Shown here one piece after another: positions 45,076 through 58,868 of a stretch of 64,000 bases of DNA. The translations under genes were made by a program, and so were the position numbers. The stretch's first letter is position 1. Each line of letters begins with the position of its first letter. The stretch is from contig JALJCS010000004.1 in the NCBI GenBank assembly GCA_023055355.1, positions 15,468,001-15,532,000 on the forward strand. The letters are read 5' to 3'. The DNA comes from Agelaius tricolor. Its lineage: Eukaryota > Chordata > Aves > Passeriformes > Icteridae. The notes under the pieces are model-generated. The model saw nothing but the letters and a program-made list of their open reading frames with translations, did no database searches and had not been told where the DNA came from.

Positions 45076-48000
45076 CATGTACCTTTATTCACTAAAATTA
45101 ACTTATTATTGCAGCATGATTCTTGCCATCTTTGCATCCAGATTTCACATAGACAAAAAAGTACTGTCACTTCAGAAAAAAAGTTCTTTTTGGGAGAATG
45201 GCTGCTGCAGAGTTTGAATTTAACCAGTGAGCCATAGAATAGACAATAACTGTCTGGATTTCTCTGTGTTATTCTGTCCAATTCACTGGTATTTCTGCAT
45301 TCATCTTACAGCACTACACTTAACCTCTCCTCCTATCTGAGGTGAAGTTTTTCACCACTACTATCTTCCTTTTATCACCAGCACTGTATTTTTTGGTCCT
45401 GTCTTGCTGTTAATAGTTTTCTTGGTGGGCTTCTGCAATAGTCTTGTTACACTGCCAAAGGTTATTTTCTCAGTCAATGTAGTTTAGTCCCTGTCTTAGC
45501 TGTTCACATTGTATTGTAAGAAAAAGAAAAGTACATTGATGATCCTGATTCTCAGTCTGGAAAAGCACAAAAAGCACAAAAAAGGACAAAAAGTCCCAAG
45601 CTTGTAGGTAGCTACTTTGAAGATAAATAAAATAAGATGACAGTAGAACTCTATAAAAGCTCAGTTTTATTCACATGGGTCTAATACTGGGATTGGGATC
45701 CAAAAATTATGTGACTTTTGTCCTTACAGATGGCCTGAAAAACAACTCTTCCTGGTCCAGGTACTCCTTTTTAATTTTGGTTGCTTGCGAAAGTCACATC
45801 TCTGTCACAAGGCATGTGGGTGGTCCGAAGGCTAAATTATATTTCACAAGTGGGGTCACTAGTATAAAGTGCTAGAATGACGTGCCAAAGACCACAGAAG
45901 AAGCTTGGGGCAGAAAAAGTACAGAGTGTGCATTTCCTACAACCTTGCCCAGTCCTTGAACCACCAGTTCAGCCTTCTGTTTCACTGTTACTGCCATCAC
46001 CATGACTCACAAGTTGTCCAATCTGCAGTCAAGCTTGAAGGTTTCAGTAATTAGAGCTGGCTAAATTTTCTTTGTAGAAGAAAAACTTGAATTATTGAAA
46101 TAAACTTGCAAAAAAGTGACTTTGGTCAACTGTGAACACCAATTGTATTCATTAATTATTGCTAATTATGCAACTGAACCCTCTTAAAAGGATTTTTCTG
46201 AGAAAGAAAGCCAAGTGTCAGGTATTTGTAATATATAACTTTTCTATAACATACTACCATGTGTGCATAACATCCTGCAGTGTATGCTCTGTTATGGAAA
46301 ACTGGGCTCAGAAAAAAAGAAAAGTTACCCATCCAGAATAACACATAAAATCAGTGGGGGGAAAAAAATGGCTTGTACTGGGGAAGGGTGTCCTTTCAGT
46401 TTAAAATTTTTAAATGCAGTGGATAATTTCCCCCATTTTTCATGGATAAAAACTGATAAACTCTTTTAGATATGAAGAAAAATAAAAATATTATGGTGCT
46501 CTGTAAGGAATTCTAAGAAAAGAAACCAAAATGAAAATGTTTAATAAATAAATCCATAATACTGATTTGCACCTCTCAAGGATTTAACTTCTTGTCTTTT
46601 TGCTAGATCAAAACAAATTAAACTATTAAATTCAGTTTCTGCTGGAAAAATCTCTTCTAAGAATCATGACTTAGGAGCTTGGGGTATGAACAGAAACATT
46701 TTTGCAATGTATTTTAAACATCCAACATGCTTTTCTTATAAGAATAAATTTCTTAAAATAATATATTTTTATATCTTAGAATTGCTGCATTTTAAGGGTT
46801 TTTTTTGCTTATCACTAAAGTTTACCTTACTTGTTGGCACTTTTCTTCCCATTGGAAAACTTTGACATGCATATTTATTGCAGTTCACAGCTTTTTGTGT
46901 TTCAGCTGTCACTGAGGTCTCCTTACACAAGTGCAGAAGTATGCAACAATGAGAAATAGTGGCAAGAAAACACTTAGACAAATATTTCTAATGCTACAAG
47001 AGAGTTTGATCTGGCATGAGAGATCTGGCATAAAGGTTCTAGTCATGGGGTTAAAATGGGCTCCTTATTTTGTTTTGTAAATTCTTTTCCCTTCTTCTCA
47101 GTGATACCATGAAAAAAAATCTACTACCTACCTAAAATATCATGCCACTGTGTCACTGAATTTATGTACACCTGTATTCCAGGAACTGCTGCAATGATGA
47201 AGGAAGTTGCTCTTACTTTGTGAGATCAAACTTCATTATTATTTTAAAGAATGATGCAACTAAGGTAACTAGTTATTAAAAAATAATTTCACATTTTTTC
47301 AGTTTACTAAAAATGCATCGTGGACTTCTGGCCAAGATAGATCTGTTGGATAGTTTTGAAAGTGTCTACAAGTCACAGTAATTTTTCACATCCTTATTGA
47401 GAGCTCATGTCTAGGGGAAAAAATGTGCCACTTTACTGAATGGGAAGACTGATAAGACTGCCCTTGCAGGTGTTCTTTGGGGGAAAAATCACTCACTTTA
47501 ATCAGCTGTTACAAATAGAGTTTGGGCATGAATTTTAGCTGCACATTGCAGCTAGTGTAGAGGCCACCTGGCACCAAGTGAAATGACTTTCTATCTGCTC
47601 TTATCTCCTTTTCCACTTTATAGGACAAAGCCAAACAAAGTATCTTAAAGCTGCTTAATCTCATCTGCCTGGCAAGAAAGAACCAGAAGTATTAAAAGTT
47701 AGAAATACTTGAAAAAGTGGGTTAGGAGCAACTATCCTATGCTTTTCTTTTACTGTCCTTTATTTCATCCCAGACACTAACAGTACTTTTGTGAATGGGC
47801 TTAAGCATATGTTAGTCAGAATAATAGCAAGTCAGAATAATATGAACAAGAAATTTATCAACAAATCTGAATTGAAAATTTGGAGGCATACCTCTGTTGC
47901 TCTATCTCCTGGGAAAAATAGAGCAACTTCAGCAGTCCTTAGATCTGAGACACAGTTCTGCATAGGGCCCTGCCCTCATTCACTCCTTTCCCTCATTCAC

Positions 48001-50039
48001 TGCAAAGATCACAACTATTGCCTTAAATTCTTTCTTCTTCGAGAAGATAATGAACTTCCCGATGGCAAAATATACAGATGTGAAGGATCAGACAAAATGG
48101 TACAATATATATATATATTCATGTATCATTAACCAAAAAGCAAACTACAGTGACATTTTTGTGATTTTACCATGGTATTACACTCACTTCCTCTTTTGTG
48201 CAAAAAATTATTCTAAAAAGAAAATATTTTCCAAAAATTCACACAAGCATCTAGATAGCTAAACACTCAGAGAAGTACAGTACTGACTCCAGCAGGATTT
48301 GTGTGCACAAGCACCGTTGTGGAGCTGAGATGCAGTATTTAGCACTGGAATGGTTAAGGATATACTAGGAATGTCTTGCAGTTGAAGCTGCCTAAATATG
48401 TTTGAATTATTAGTGGGTTAGCACAGAAAGCAGGAGGGGTTACTAACGCATTTCTTACCCTGTTCAAGTTGTTTATCAAGTTCAGCCAAAGTTAAATGTT
48501 ATGCTCAATGCACTTCAAGTTTTATAGGTGGTATGGGGATAGATACATGTAGAGCTCTGCTACTTTCTGCTTGTATTCAGCAATTGCTAACCTTCTTTTT
48601 GCTCATTATCTAAAGCTGGTCTCCATGGGTTGCAACTATTTGGGACACATACATTTAGCAACACCCCTATGTTAATATGGTTCTCCAGAGATCACAGCTG
48701 GGACACAGCGTATTTGTAGCTGCTTATGATTAGATTAAGACTGTTCTCTTTCCAGCCTTTACTTCTTATGTCACTGTAGAATCATGAAGCCTGCTTTTGT
48801 AACTTGTGCCCACTTATATTCTGGAAACATCTCAAGGAGATTATGATTTCTTGTTTTCTTCTTTTTTTTGTATGTGTTGTTTGCTTTAATTTGGATTTTT
48901 AATATTTATTTTTAATTACTCCTGCTATCATTTAAACAATTTTACTGTAAAGATTTTAAAATCACTCTTATTCCTGGAAGAATTACAAAACAATGTTCAC
49001 ATCCCCCTTCTCTTGTCTTCGTATTGTGAAAAAGACAAGTATGTTCATCACTGCATTCATACTAGAGGGTACCATTTTCTCAAAGCTGCAATCCAAGTTC
49101 CTTGCATAACAACTATTTAATCCACTTCAGATGAAATCTACTCTGCAACTTTAAACTTATTAAGTACTGTGTGTGCCCTGAATCCACTTATTTTAACTGA
49201 TAAAAAGGGTAAGGCATACCAGATAAACATCCTTACCACTGGTTGAAAAAGGGTGTGCTGCCTGAGGTGAAGACTCAGAGAGGAGTGGAAGACTCCCATT
49301 TCCTGCACTGACATTGCTAGATTTCAAAAAGGATGCCTGATGCCTGAAAGTGGGCTTCCAGGGCAGTGCAGATACAGACTGGGAATCCAGAAAATCTCAG
49401 ATTCTCTTGACAGGAGAGAACCTCTGCTAAGCTTTGGTTCTTGATTTTCTGCATCTAGATTTGACCCTCCTGTCCAATGTACATAGTTGTACATGCATGC
49501 ACAGTCTTTTTAACTGATCATATTCCTCTGCTTCTGTAAATGGTACACTGTTTTCCCTCTGTTGAACTCTTCCTGGCTTCTTTTTGCAGTATTCCTCATG
49601 GCTGAACCAAAAAGACAAAGCCCTTGTCTTTTGATTGGTGTAGTACAACCAGTTTTCTGTCTCCTGGTTAGACAGGGTACATCTAAATTTCCTTAAGGGT
49701 GTACACATGTTGTGTATTGAGTGAAGAAATATACTGAGTGCTTTAACACAGGGGTCATCTATGCAGTCTGGTAGAGGACAAAGCATGTGTAAGGCTATGA
49801 GAAAGTCCTCTGGTACTAAGTGAAGTAAAGAAAACTATCTTGAATTAATATTGCTTAAACACATTTAGTGCCTGCAAGGATTCTTAGGTGAAGCTTTTAC
49901 TTTCATTCTAGTTAGTTCTGTCATTGCTAAGATTTTTCAAAAAATATTTGATTACTTGTTTTGCTTTTCTGGAAAAACCTGGAGAAAAGCAGTGATGTTG
50001 TGATGCCTGTCATATTGTAAAAGACTCAGAATACCACAT

Positions 50040-50400
50040 GTGAAAAACCAGCTGTGGCTTAACAACTACACATTCATTTATTAACTACCTTGTACAAGGA
50101 TTGTGATCATATCTTCCATCCCCCAAATATTGAGCTCTGTGGGAGGGAGACTCAGAAATGGGGTCAATGAAGCACATGAGCTTGATAGCAAAGCCAGCTG
50201 TTTGGGGTGCAGTGCTCCTTGCCGGGAGAGCAGCCTGACATCCCACACCGGTACAGAACGTACAAGATCAACGGCCCCCAGCTGTTGCATGAGGTTCATA
50301 AACAACTGAAGAAAGGCTGAGCTGCTCTCTGGCTCTTCTCGTCTTCCCTTTTTATCACCCAGCTGTGAGTACTCATGCAGACAGTTTTATTGATGTAGAG
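50040..50400 (-). other. Unassigned GC-richer island, possible LTR
   Basis: Read on the minus strand there is a TATA-like 'GGGTGATAAAAAGGG' (about 50349-50363), then GC-rich sequence with 'GTTCTGTACCGGTGTGGGAT' and 'TCTCCCGGCAAGGAGCAC', then 'AGTTAATAAATGAATGTG' (about 50069-50086) with AATAAA. A TATA box, then a GC-rich transcribed part, then a poly(A) signal would suit an LTR on the minus strand. No clear TG...CA ends or target duplication were found. Confidence 0.3.
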
Positions 50401-52229
50401 TTAGTGCTGTTTTTTCAGAACAAAGCTCTTAGCATGTCACAGCCTCCTAATGGGTGATACTTTGCATTTAGGGATTTTGGTTAAATTGCTTTCTGTGTTC
50501 CTGCCTTCTTTCCTTTCCGCTAGTCCATCTTTATGTTTACAACATCCACATTTGAAGCAAAAATAATGACTTGCTTACTTTTACTGTTTGGTACAGTCAG
50601 CGCAAATGCAATGCATTTTTAATGTCATGCATTTATTTTACAACTTTTGCACGCTGTTGATCTTTCCTCTCTAATGGATGCACACATATGGTGCATATAG
50701 AGTATACGGCATATGGCACTATGCTGAGGGCTTTTTGACTTTAGCTGGTTCTTTAAGTAATAAGAAAAAAGACACTCTTTATCCTATCTGTTCTTCTACA
50801 TACTGGCAATGCAAGTGTGCAAACAGTTATGAGTATTAAATCACTAAAATTGTGCAACATGTATTTCTTTGAAGAAGAAATTCACTCCAAAAATTATTTA
50901 AAAAAAATAATTAAAATTTCATCCAATGTAAGACAGACAAGGCTAGTCTCACACCTGAGCTTTACAGGAGTTGAGTTTGTTAATGATTTTTATTGGTTTT
51001 CCACTGGTCTTTTTTGATATTATTTTTATTTTTATTTCATACTGCCGAGCACTTTCTCAGGTGGTTTATTTCTGAGTAGGGCCTTAAGGAGGGGGTTTGA
51101 CATAGCAGAAAGAGGTGACAGCTGCTCCTGATACTTCACATGGTGGCAACAGCCTTCAGGATAGGACTTAAGACACATAGTGAACACTCTGTATCTGTAA
51201 CAGATTATAAAACAAATCTTGATGACCTGACAGAGCTACCAGCTAACATGATCCTTACATTGCAGCATTTGTTCATGTTTCCTGAATTCCTAATTACTGA
51301 ACACCTGTGATTGAATGAAAATTTCAACTCAGAATACAAATTTCTAACCTCCATTTTACCATTAGCCATCTATGTTTTCTACCCAGCCTCCTAGAATTCA
51401 CTCCAAAGTTTGAAATTCTCTAGGGTATAATAAGAAAATAGTAATTTAGGAGTCATTTTTCAACACTCTGCATTAGCTGATAGCAAAATATTATTTATTT
51501 TAGTTTGTATATTTAGACCTTTTTCACGAACATTTTTATAATCTTAGATTTTAAATATATTATAACACTGAAAAAATATGTGCACATTGCCCATGTGTGT
51601 TTATTCTAGTTGATGGTTATTCCATGAAAGGATGAAGGACTTAAATCAGAGAGGGACGCAAATGATTACAATCAGTTCAGCATTTTAACACTGGTAGAAG
51701 ACTAAGTGAACAACAAGTCACTATAATGATATTTTACATAATGAACCAAGAAAACTAATAATTTTAGCAACTTCAATTTTATTCAATTTAATTTATAATG
51801 TTTAATAAATCCTTTTGATATTTTCATAAGCGCTGATTTGATGTGGACTGGGAAAACAATTGGAGTTCCTTCAGATTCAGATTTTGCATAAAAACTGTAC
51901 TCCATACAGTACTTCACTCCATAGCTTCTTTCACTAAAATCACAGGCTTTAGAGGAAGTTTGTCTGTCAATCTCCTAATTCCTTCACTATTGCAACTGAA
52001 GGTGCAGAACTTCAGATCTTCAAAGGGTATATTGACAGTAAATCTGCAGAAAAATGTGGAGTACACTCTAGAATATCAAGGCCACCTTTGCTAATTTAGA
52101 AATGCCTTGGTATGAGTCAGGACTTCAAATTTCAAAGGAATTATTTCTTATATACATAGTTGTTTTTATTTTCTTTCTTCTTATTCCATCTTTTAATTTG
52201 TGGACAGTTTATTTATGTATTTCTATCAG

Positions 52230-52319
52230 ATAAGAGAAGCTCGTCGATCTCCAGGATTTACAGACTATGCACCTGGTGTTTGCCAATCAAGTTTTGGAAG
52301 TGGTAATAAACTGGAAAAT
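52230..52319 (+). other. Candidate host exon, 90 nt
   Basis: A pyrimidine-rich stretch (52143-52228, including TTTTATTTTCTTTCTTC and TTTCTATCAG) ends at AG (52228-52229). The next 90 nt are open in the frame that starts at base 1 (30 codons, 'IREARRSPGFTDYAPGVCQS' then 'SFGSGNKLEN'). They are followed at 52320 by a good donor, GTAAGG. Length is a multiple of three and the segment is GC-richer than its surroundings, with two CpGs (CTCGTCGATC). A second frame is also open after its first codon. I do not recognise the peptide and see no neighbouring exons, so it could be a small cassette exon in a long gene or chance. Confidence 0.3.
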
Positions 52320-53563
52320 GTAAGGCTTAATTTTGTTTCTTTATCTTTTCTTTGGGGAGAGGGAAGGAAGGGATGAAGGGGTTTTGACACCTTTGGAACT
52401 ATTAGTTGAATTTAAATGTTGAATGCTAAATTACTGTAGGAATTGTCTTGTCACATCCCAGAATGATTCTTGGATGTTCAGTAGAATGAAAATTTTTGCT
52501 CTTGTGGGTTGTTAGTTCAAAGTTGGTTGCATTTGTTGGCTAAATATTTTTTCCTTTTTCTTCTTTCCAGCAGAATTCCTCTTTATAAATTTCTTTCTCT
52601 CCTTATATCTAATAAGAAAAATATTTTGGAAGAGAACAATGAACTTCTTCACCTAAGTTGCTAACAAGTTTGCTATTTCCTTTCAGCTCTTCAGAACTGT
52701 AATTTAGTAATAACCTTAAAGTCTCTGTGAAGTGAGTGGTCTGTTCCTAGAAAAGGATAGAAATCAGCTGCCACTTCTTACATGACCCTCTAGGCTTCAG
52801 AACAGGGCTTTGCTATTCCCCAAAATACTGGTTAATTGTGAGGCTCGGGAAAATTAAAACAGTAAAAAGCTATGTGAGAGAGAAAAAATACACCCAATTC
52901 CTTTTCTTTTTATTCTTTTTTTTTCTTTGTGTGTCATCCTTTTACTCTCTCTCTCTCTGACCCCTTTTCAAAAGTGAGAAATGTATTACTGTGATCAGAA
53001 AACTTCAGGTAAATAGTAAAAAAAAATTAGTTCTGGGGCTGAATAAAGTTTAGTAAAGAGGCTCTGATATTTGGTGTTATGAATTCCTCTCATTAGCATC
53101 ATGTAAAGCTGTGGAATCTTCTAGAAACCTGCATTCTAATCCATAAGATAAATATTTTTTAGTTCTGTAAGCAATACTGTGAATGAGAACATATGGCTGA
53201 AACAAATGGTAATAATATACTTTTTTCAACAGGTCATATCAGCATGAAATACATGTTCTGTCATTTATAACAATAAAGGGATTTGTTTTATTAAATAGTT
53301 GTTTATTCGTACATGCTATGCAGCTGCTAATGTCAGTTTATCATTGTGATCTTGTTTTGTTCATTATGTGGCAGCTGGAGGTTTGCTCTCCATGGGCTTT
53401 GCAGAGGTCAAATGAAGTCTTTCTTGTAATTTGAAAGGCTGTATTTCTTAAAACAAGCTTGACATCTTTCAGAACATGGTCTACTTTGCTAATACCTTTG
53501 CTAATACCAGACTATTCTACATAGACAAATATTTCAGATACGTTTTCTGATGAGGTATTTTGT

Positions 53564-53595
53564 GTATATATATATATATCTATATATATATATAT
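53564..53595. repeat. (TA)n tract with one interruption
   Basis: About 30 bp of TA dinucleotides broken by a single C near 53580. It is self-complementary and AT-only. Confidence 0.88.
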
Positions 53596-54129
53596 GAATC
53601 TTTATACATAGTGCTAAAGATGGAGATTCTTATCCATTTTCTGTTCTGATTTTCTGTTATTGTGGACCCTTAAAAATCTGTCTCTCTTGTCAAGCACAAT
53701 TTAGAGTTTGGGGTTTATTTTAATGACTTATTGGAGTGGTAAAGTGAAGCAGTAGGATCAATTAATTACATGACTAAGCAACTTCATTTGTATTTTTTAT
53801 ACTTGTTTTTTTTCTTATAGACTTGAATTGTAACTGAGTGAAACTCACAAAAAATTAAAATACTTCTATTTCTTTCAGAAAAGATCCAGTCTGAAGGAGT
53901 AACTATGTGTGATGTCAGTTCCTTTCAAAATTGGAGATGTAATAAAGTGGTGAAGCATTTATCTAGTAAAAATAAGATGTAAAAATGAATCAATTTCATT
54001 ATCTAGATTTCTTTGATAAGAGTCTGTGAATGCTCCTGTGCATTTGCAAAGTAAACATTATTATTTTTAGAGGTTACTTGTAAATGAGAGAGACTTTGGG
54101 TTTTGTTTAGGAAGCTAATGAAACTTCCA

Positions 54130-54146
54130 TTTTTTTTTTTTTTTTT
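54130..54146. repeat. Homopolymer tract of 17 T
   Basis: Uninterrupted T run in AT-rich sequence. No retroposed sequence recognised beside it. Confidence 0.85.
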
Positions 54147-57100
54147 ACTTCTCACATTTAGGAAGATCAGGATTTGACATTTTTCCCTTTTATTTTGCCT
54201 TAAGGGCAGGTAGAATGAGAGTGAAGTGTACTATAATTTTGTTTTGTCCAGATGGAAGAAAACATGTAGGCTGAAGGAGCTCACTTGAATGTAACCCATA
54301 ATGTGTCTAATTTCTCTAATAATTTTCTCAGTGGAGAAAAGAGTGAATTTCTCATTCAGTTATTAAGAAAATGTTGTTTTACTCCAGAGGGATTTAGAAG
54401 CTGATAGAATCACCTTACATGAAATTAAAATTTTGTAAAACCTCACATGGTGTACGTTCAAGTCGTATGAACTATTTTGAGATGAATTCTGGTATAGACT
54501 TGATAAAATTTTCACAGAATTACAGCAACACAGGGGAGAGAAGAGGCTTTTCTCCTGTGTAAACATTGATCATCTTCTCTCTCTTCTTGAACTTCATTCA
54601 TTCGGCCCATTGGGGCCAAACTCTTACACACGACAACGATTTTCAGCATTTTCCATCTCTTCTATTTTGAGTTGTTTGATTCCGTTGAGTTCAGTTGTAA
54701 GTCCTGGCAAGAGTTTTAAAGATGACCTTTTTATTTTAACTGTTATGAGGAATATGTCCTCAAGGAATTAAGCACATACATTTCAGTGTAACACTTGACT
54801 GAGACACTCCTCATCATCTCCTAAAATCTCTATCTTTGCCCGCAATTTAACTTCTAGAGAGTGAATTAACTTGGTGACCTAATGACTTAGTTCTTTAATA
54901 AACATTTGGATACAATGACATAAACCATCAAGACAGGCTTATAGCCAATAAAAAGGTTTCTTGAGATAAAGTTTATATATCAAAAGCAGCTGCTTTTCCA
55001 AGACATACCTCTTTCTAATTATCCCTGTTACTGGAAATCTAGACAATAAAATAAGATATACTATCCCATATAGTAGAATGAAAATGGACCTAAAATACTG
55101 ATGTTCTTTAATTTCCAAGAGTAGAGAGTAAAAAATTAATTTGTTAAACTTATTTAATATTTAAAAAACATCATTAAACAATTAAAGTTTATTTGTCTTT
55201 AAGTTTTAACATTGTGAGAAAACTAGCTTATATTTTCCTGATTGTTATTCTTACTTTTAAAGAAATTATCCATTTTTCTACTTGAGACACAAAGTTTGCA
55301 TGAGGACAGCATAATTTTTGTTCCAGGTCCACATTTATTCCAAGTATGTGACTATAATGATGTAAAACACATAGCAATACATAACTTGGATTAACATTTA
55401 CAGATCCTTCTTAACAATAAACATATCTTATATTTCCATTATCCACATTTTTCAGATTTTTATATCATTCATTATTCCTTCAATAAAGCAATGGAGGGAA
55501 CAAACAGTTTCTTTGTTGAATACCATTTCATCTGGAATTCTGAGCATACATTTTTTTAACCTTGTGTTAAATTGTTTTGTAACAGATGGCTCTAAAACCA
55601 ATTGAATAACATGTGTTTGGAGTAAAATTATTCTTCAAAGAATATACAAATGTTATATTTTTTGACAAATTAGTTTACTGTTCTAAAAGTATGTACATAC
55701 TAACATTCATGACAATGATTAATCAAGTTTACATAAGACTTTTAGTGTAGAAGATCAGTCATGTTTATCAATTTTGTGCTAATAGCATTCCTTAGTATTC
55801 CAGCTCTTTTATGTCCCTGTCTTAAGTCTTTATTCTGGTAAACTTCTCACTCATGCAGTTTTGTACTCATGAGTGAAAGATTAGCAATGAACCAGACTAA
55901 AATGCACTCAAGTTCTGTCCCCCTTTTTCTGATTTTTTTTTCTTAGTAGCTATTCAGTTTTAGTTCTTCTTGAGACTCTGACAAACTGCAAATGTTCTGA
56001 GATTACTTTTCTTTATGAAGGAGAAGGGACTTAGTAACTTACCCTTCTGTTTATGGAACACTATTTTGAAATGAGGAATCTCACACTGTGTTTCTATATT
56101 ATATATTGGCTTAACTGTCAAGAAGTCTCCCATTATATTGTCAGATGTCTATGTGCTCTTGGAAGCCCAAGTTCTGCATGTACTTGACTGCATCTGTAAC
56201 AATGTTCTTAGTGACATAATAGTGTATGTGCACATTTAAAAATTTTGTGATACTGAAATGTAATGCTGAAAAAACCAATCCTATCTTATTATTTGCTTGT
56301 GGATAATTTCACAGGAACTGGACAGACAAAAAAAGCCAATAAGCTATTTTCACTGTTTCTTTCATGATGCATCTAATCCTAATCAATCTCAAATTATTTA
56401 CCCATGCAAACTGTAATTTTTAAATCAGTCTTTTAACAAGTCTGAAAAAAAGGTCCTTAGTTGTATACTGCCCTCCTTGAATTTAATAGGTTGGTGTTAA
56501 GAAAAAAGAGATCTCACTATCAAAGGCATTGTATGCTTAATTATTTGGGATTTCAAAGGAAATCTGTGTCTTCCATCTCTGACTCAGTAAAGTACATTAT
56601 ATAGTACTGCTGATTTATAACTAACAGTTCTTAGATCTTTCAACTAGATTCATTGTGACTTGGGTAATTTCCAGTATCATTGAAATACTGCAAAGAGTAT
56701 CAGTAAGTACTCAGTACTGCTCTTAGAAAATGTCCTCAAGAAATTACTGTTAATAATATTTTTATGCTACCAACAACTATTACTATAAAATAATTTCTAT
56801 GAATTAAAAAGCTCAAATATAAAGCAGATGCTTGTTACCTGGTTCCTACTGCTAGTATCTCACAACTTACTTGAGAAAAATTCCCCTTTTGTTGTGAAAG
56901 GAACTGTAAATTGCAGTATCATTAATACATATAAAAACCAGGTGAAATTTACTATCTTCAGAAATAGTTCTTTGTCAAGGAAAAATTACTTTGTAAATAA
57001 CTAGGCAAACCCTGAACTCGTAGTCATAACAAACAAATGGAAATAAAAATATGTTTCTAATAGCCATGTCTTCTCCACACAATTAAAGCGAGAAGAAAAA

Positions 57101-58159
57101 ACATTGAAAACAACTTTTTAATCTGCCAAAATGAGGTCAGAGCAATTATCTTCTTTTATTACAGAAGACACCACAAACAACCAAAGCAACAGTACAAATT
57201 TGGTCTTTGTATTTGCTTTGCATGTTAGAGATGCCATCAAAACCAAACCACAAAAAAAATCAAGCAATAACCAGCAGAACAAAAAACACCAAAGAGCCTT
57301 TTAGATTTTGATATTTAAATGAAGAAGGAAATAATTTTAAACAGTTTGGCTTAAACATATATTTAAAAACATTCATTACTGATTCTATATTGACTAAAAT
57401 AGATACTGTACATATACATCTTGTACATCTACATATATTGTAGATATTGTATATATTAGAACAAAAGTACTTAATTTACTTCAAAATTATATTTAATAGA
57501 AGGTTTAATGCCTGAGGATAAAACCAGAAAAAATACTTTGAAGGAACAGAAATATAAAACTTTATGCACCTTTCCAGGTAGGTAAGGCAGCAGTTAACCC
57601 TGGCAATATCAGGTACGCTGGGGAGTTCAAGCAAGTATGCCCTGCCTTCAAGTAACTTCAGTGTTCCTGTTGCACATTTCCTCAGCAGGAGCTCAATACA
57701 GAAGCAGCCCCAGGCACTTGGGCCAGAGGCACATGGGCCCAGTTCAATTTACTAATGCACTCTCTGCTGCAGATGCACCATGTCACTGAATGAACAAATG
57801 GGGATGAGAAAGAGATGCCAGCCACAGAAGAGAAGAAAAGAAACAAGAAGTGGCAGATACCGATGACCAGCTATAAAACACTGTTTATTTTCTCAAGTTA
57901 AAAAACATTGCAAAACAGGGCTGCTTTTACTTATACTCATTTTATCTACAAAAGAGGTCTGAATGAGAAGTACCTGGGAAGTATTCACTGTGGGAATAAT
58001 TGATTTGCTAAATAGGGTGCTACTTCAAAGGACTGGTCTTACAAACGTATTCTCTGAAGGTGTAATTAATGAGTACCCAAGAAATGTACATACTTCTTTT
58101 TAGTTTCAATTATTCAAACTGAAATAACAGATAAACAGGGCATAAGAACACTGGGCTTT

Positions 58160-58868
58160 GGGCATTCGTGCTGGACAGTAGCCAGGCAGCACTTGGGGGT
58201 GCTGACTGACAGCAGGTGAACACGAGCCAGGAATGTGCCCAGCTGGCCAAGAAGGCCAATGGCATCCTGGCCTGTAGCAGCAATAGTGTGGCCAGCAGGA
58301 GCAGGCAGGGATTGTCCCCCTGTACTCAGCACTGGTGAGATTGCACCTCAAGTTCTGTGTCCAGTTCTGGGCCCCCCAATTCAGGAACGATGTTGAGATG
58401 CTGGAGCACATCCAGAGAAGGACAACAAGGCTGGTGAAGGGCTTAGAACACAAGTCCTATGAGGAGTGTCTGAGGGAGCTGGGGGTATTCAACCTGGAGA
58501 AGAGGAGGCTCAGGGGTGACCTTTATCACTCTCCTCAACTGCCTGAGAAGAGGGCGTAGCTGGGTGAGGTCGATCTCTTCTTCCAGATAATCAGTGACAG
58601 GACAAGCGGCCACAGCCCTCCCACTTCCCACTTCTGCACCAGGAGAAGTTTAGGCTGGACTTTAAGAATTTCTTCACAGGAAGAGTGACTGGAGATTGGA
58701 ATGGGCTGCTCAGGGAGGTGGTGGAATCACTGCCCCTGGAGGTGTTTAAGAAAAGACTGGATGCAGCACTCAGTGCCATGATCTGGTTGACACAGTGGTG
58801 CTAGGTCATCGTATGGACTGGATGATCTCAAAGGTCTTTTACAAACCAGTTGTTTTTGTGATGCTGTG
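58160..58868 (+). mobile_element. CR1 LINE 3' fragment, plus strand
   Basis: Starts in the RT thumb ('GGACAGTAGCCAGGCAG..', equivalent to about 42385 in the 42-kb copy) and runs through 'TGTGTCCAGTTCTGGGCCCC', 'GAGCTGGGGGTATTCAACCT' and 'GGAGGTGGTGGAATCACTGC' to a tail at about 58868 ('GGACTGGATGATCTCAAAGG' then degraded octamers 'TTTTTGTGATGCTGTGG'). It is a different, more diverged subfamily from the 42-kb copy, with several small deletions. 5'-truncated. Confidence 0.92.
58335..58559 (+). pseudogene. CR1 ORF2 thumb/C-terminal remnant
   Basis: An open piece of 74 residues: '[15 protein letters not shown]', '[20 protein letters not shown]' and '[18 protein letters not shown]'. These are the standard CR1 segments between thumb and C-terminal domain. 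A frameshift near 58540 ends the match. The later C-terminal segment ('WNGLLREVVESLPLEVFKKR' in the plus-strand reading, about 58695-58760) lies in another frame. Confidence 0.85.

Larger units (their letters stand above)
43067..58155. other. Unique AT-rich DNA, no gene chain recognised
   Basis: About 15 kb, mostly AT-rich and free of recognisable transposons. It holds the candidate exon at 52230-52319, a few short simple repeats and GC-richer islands at about 50040-50400 and 57590-57790 that I cannot assign. The 119-residue minus-strand open frame 49786-49427 has several cysteines and basic stretches but no known domain, and no upstream signals that would make it a gene. Confidence 0.55.

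Noticed and set aside
45700..45770. 31-nt exon after TTTTGTCCTTACAG with donor GTACTCC
   Set aside because: Weak donor, very short, and no neighbouring exons. Likely chance.
49427..49786. 119-residue minus-strand open frame as a gene
   Set aside because: No domain, signal peptide or splice context seen, and open frames of this size are expected by chance in 64 kb.
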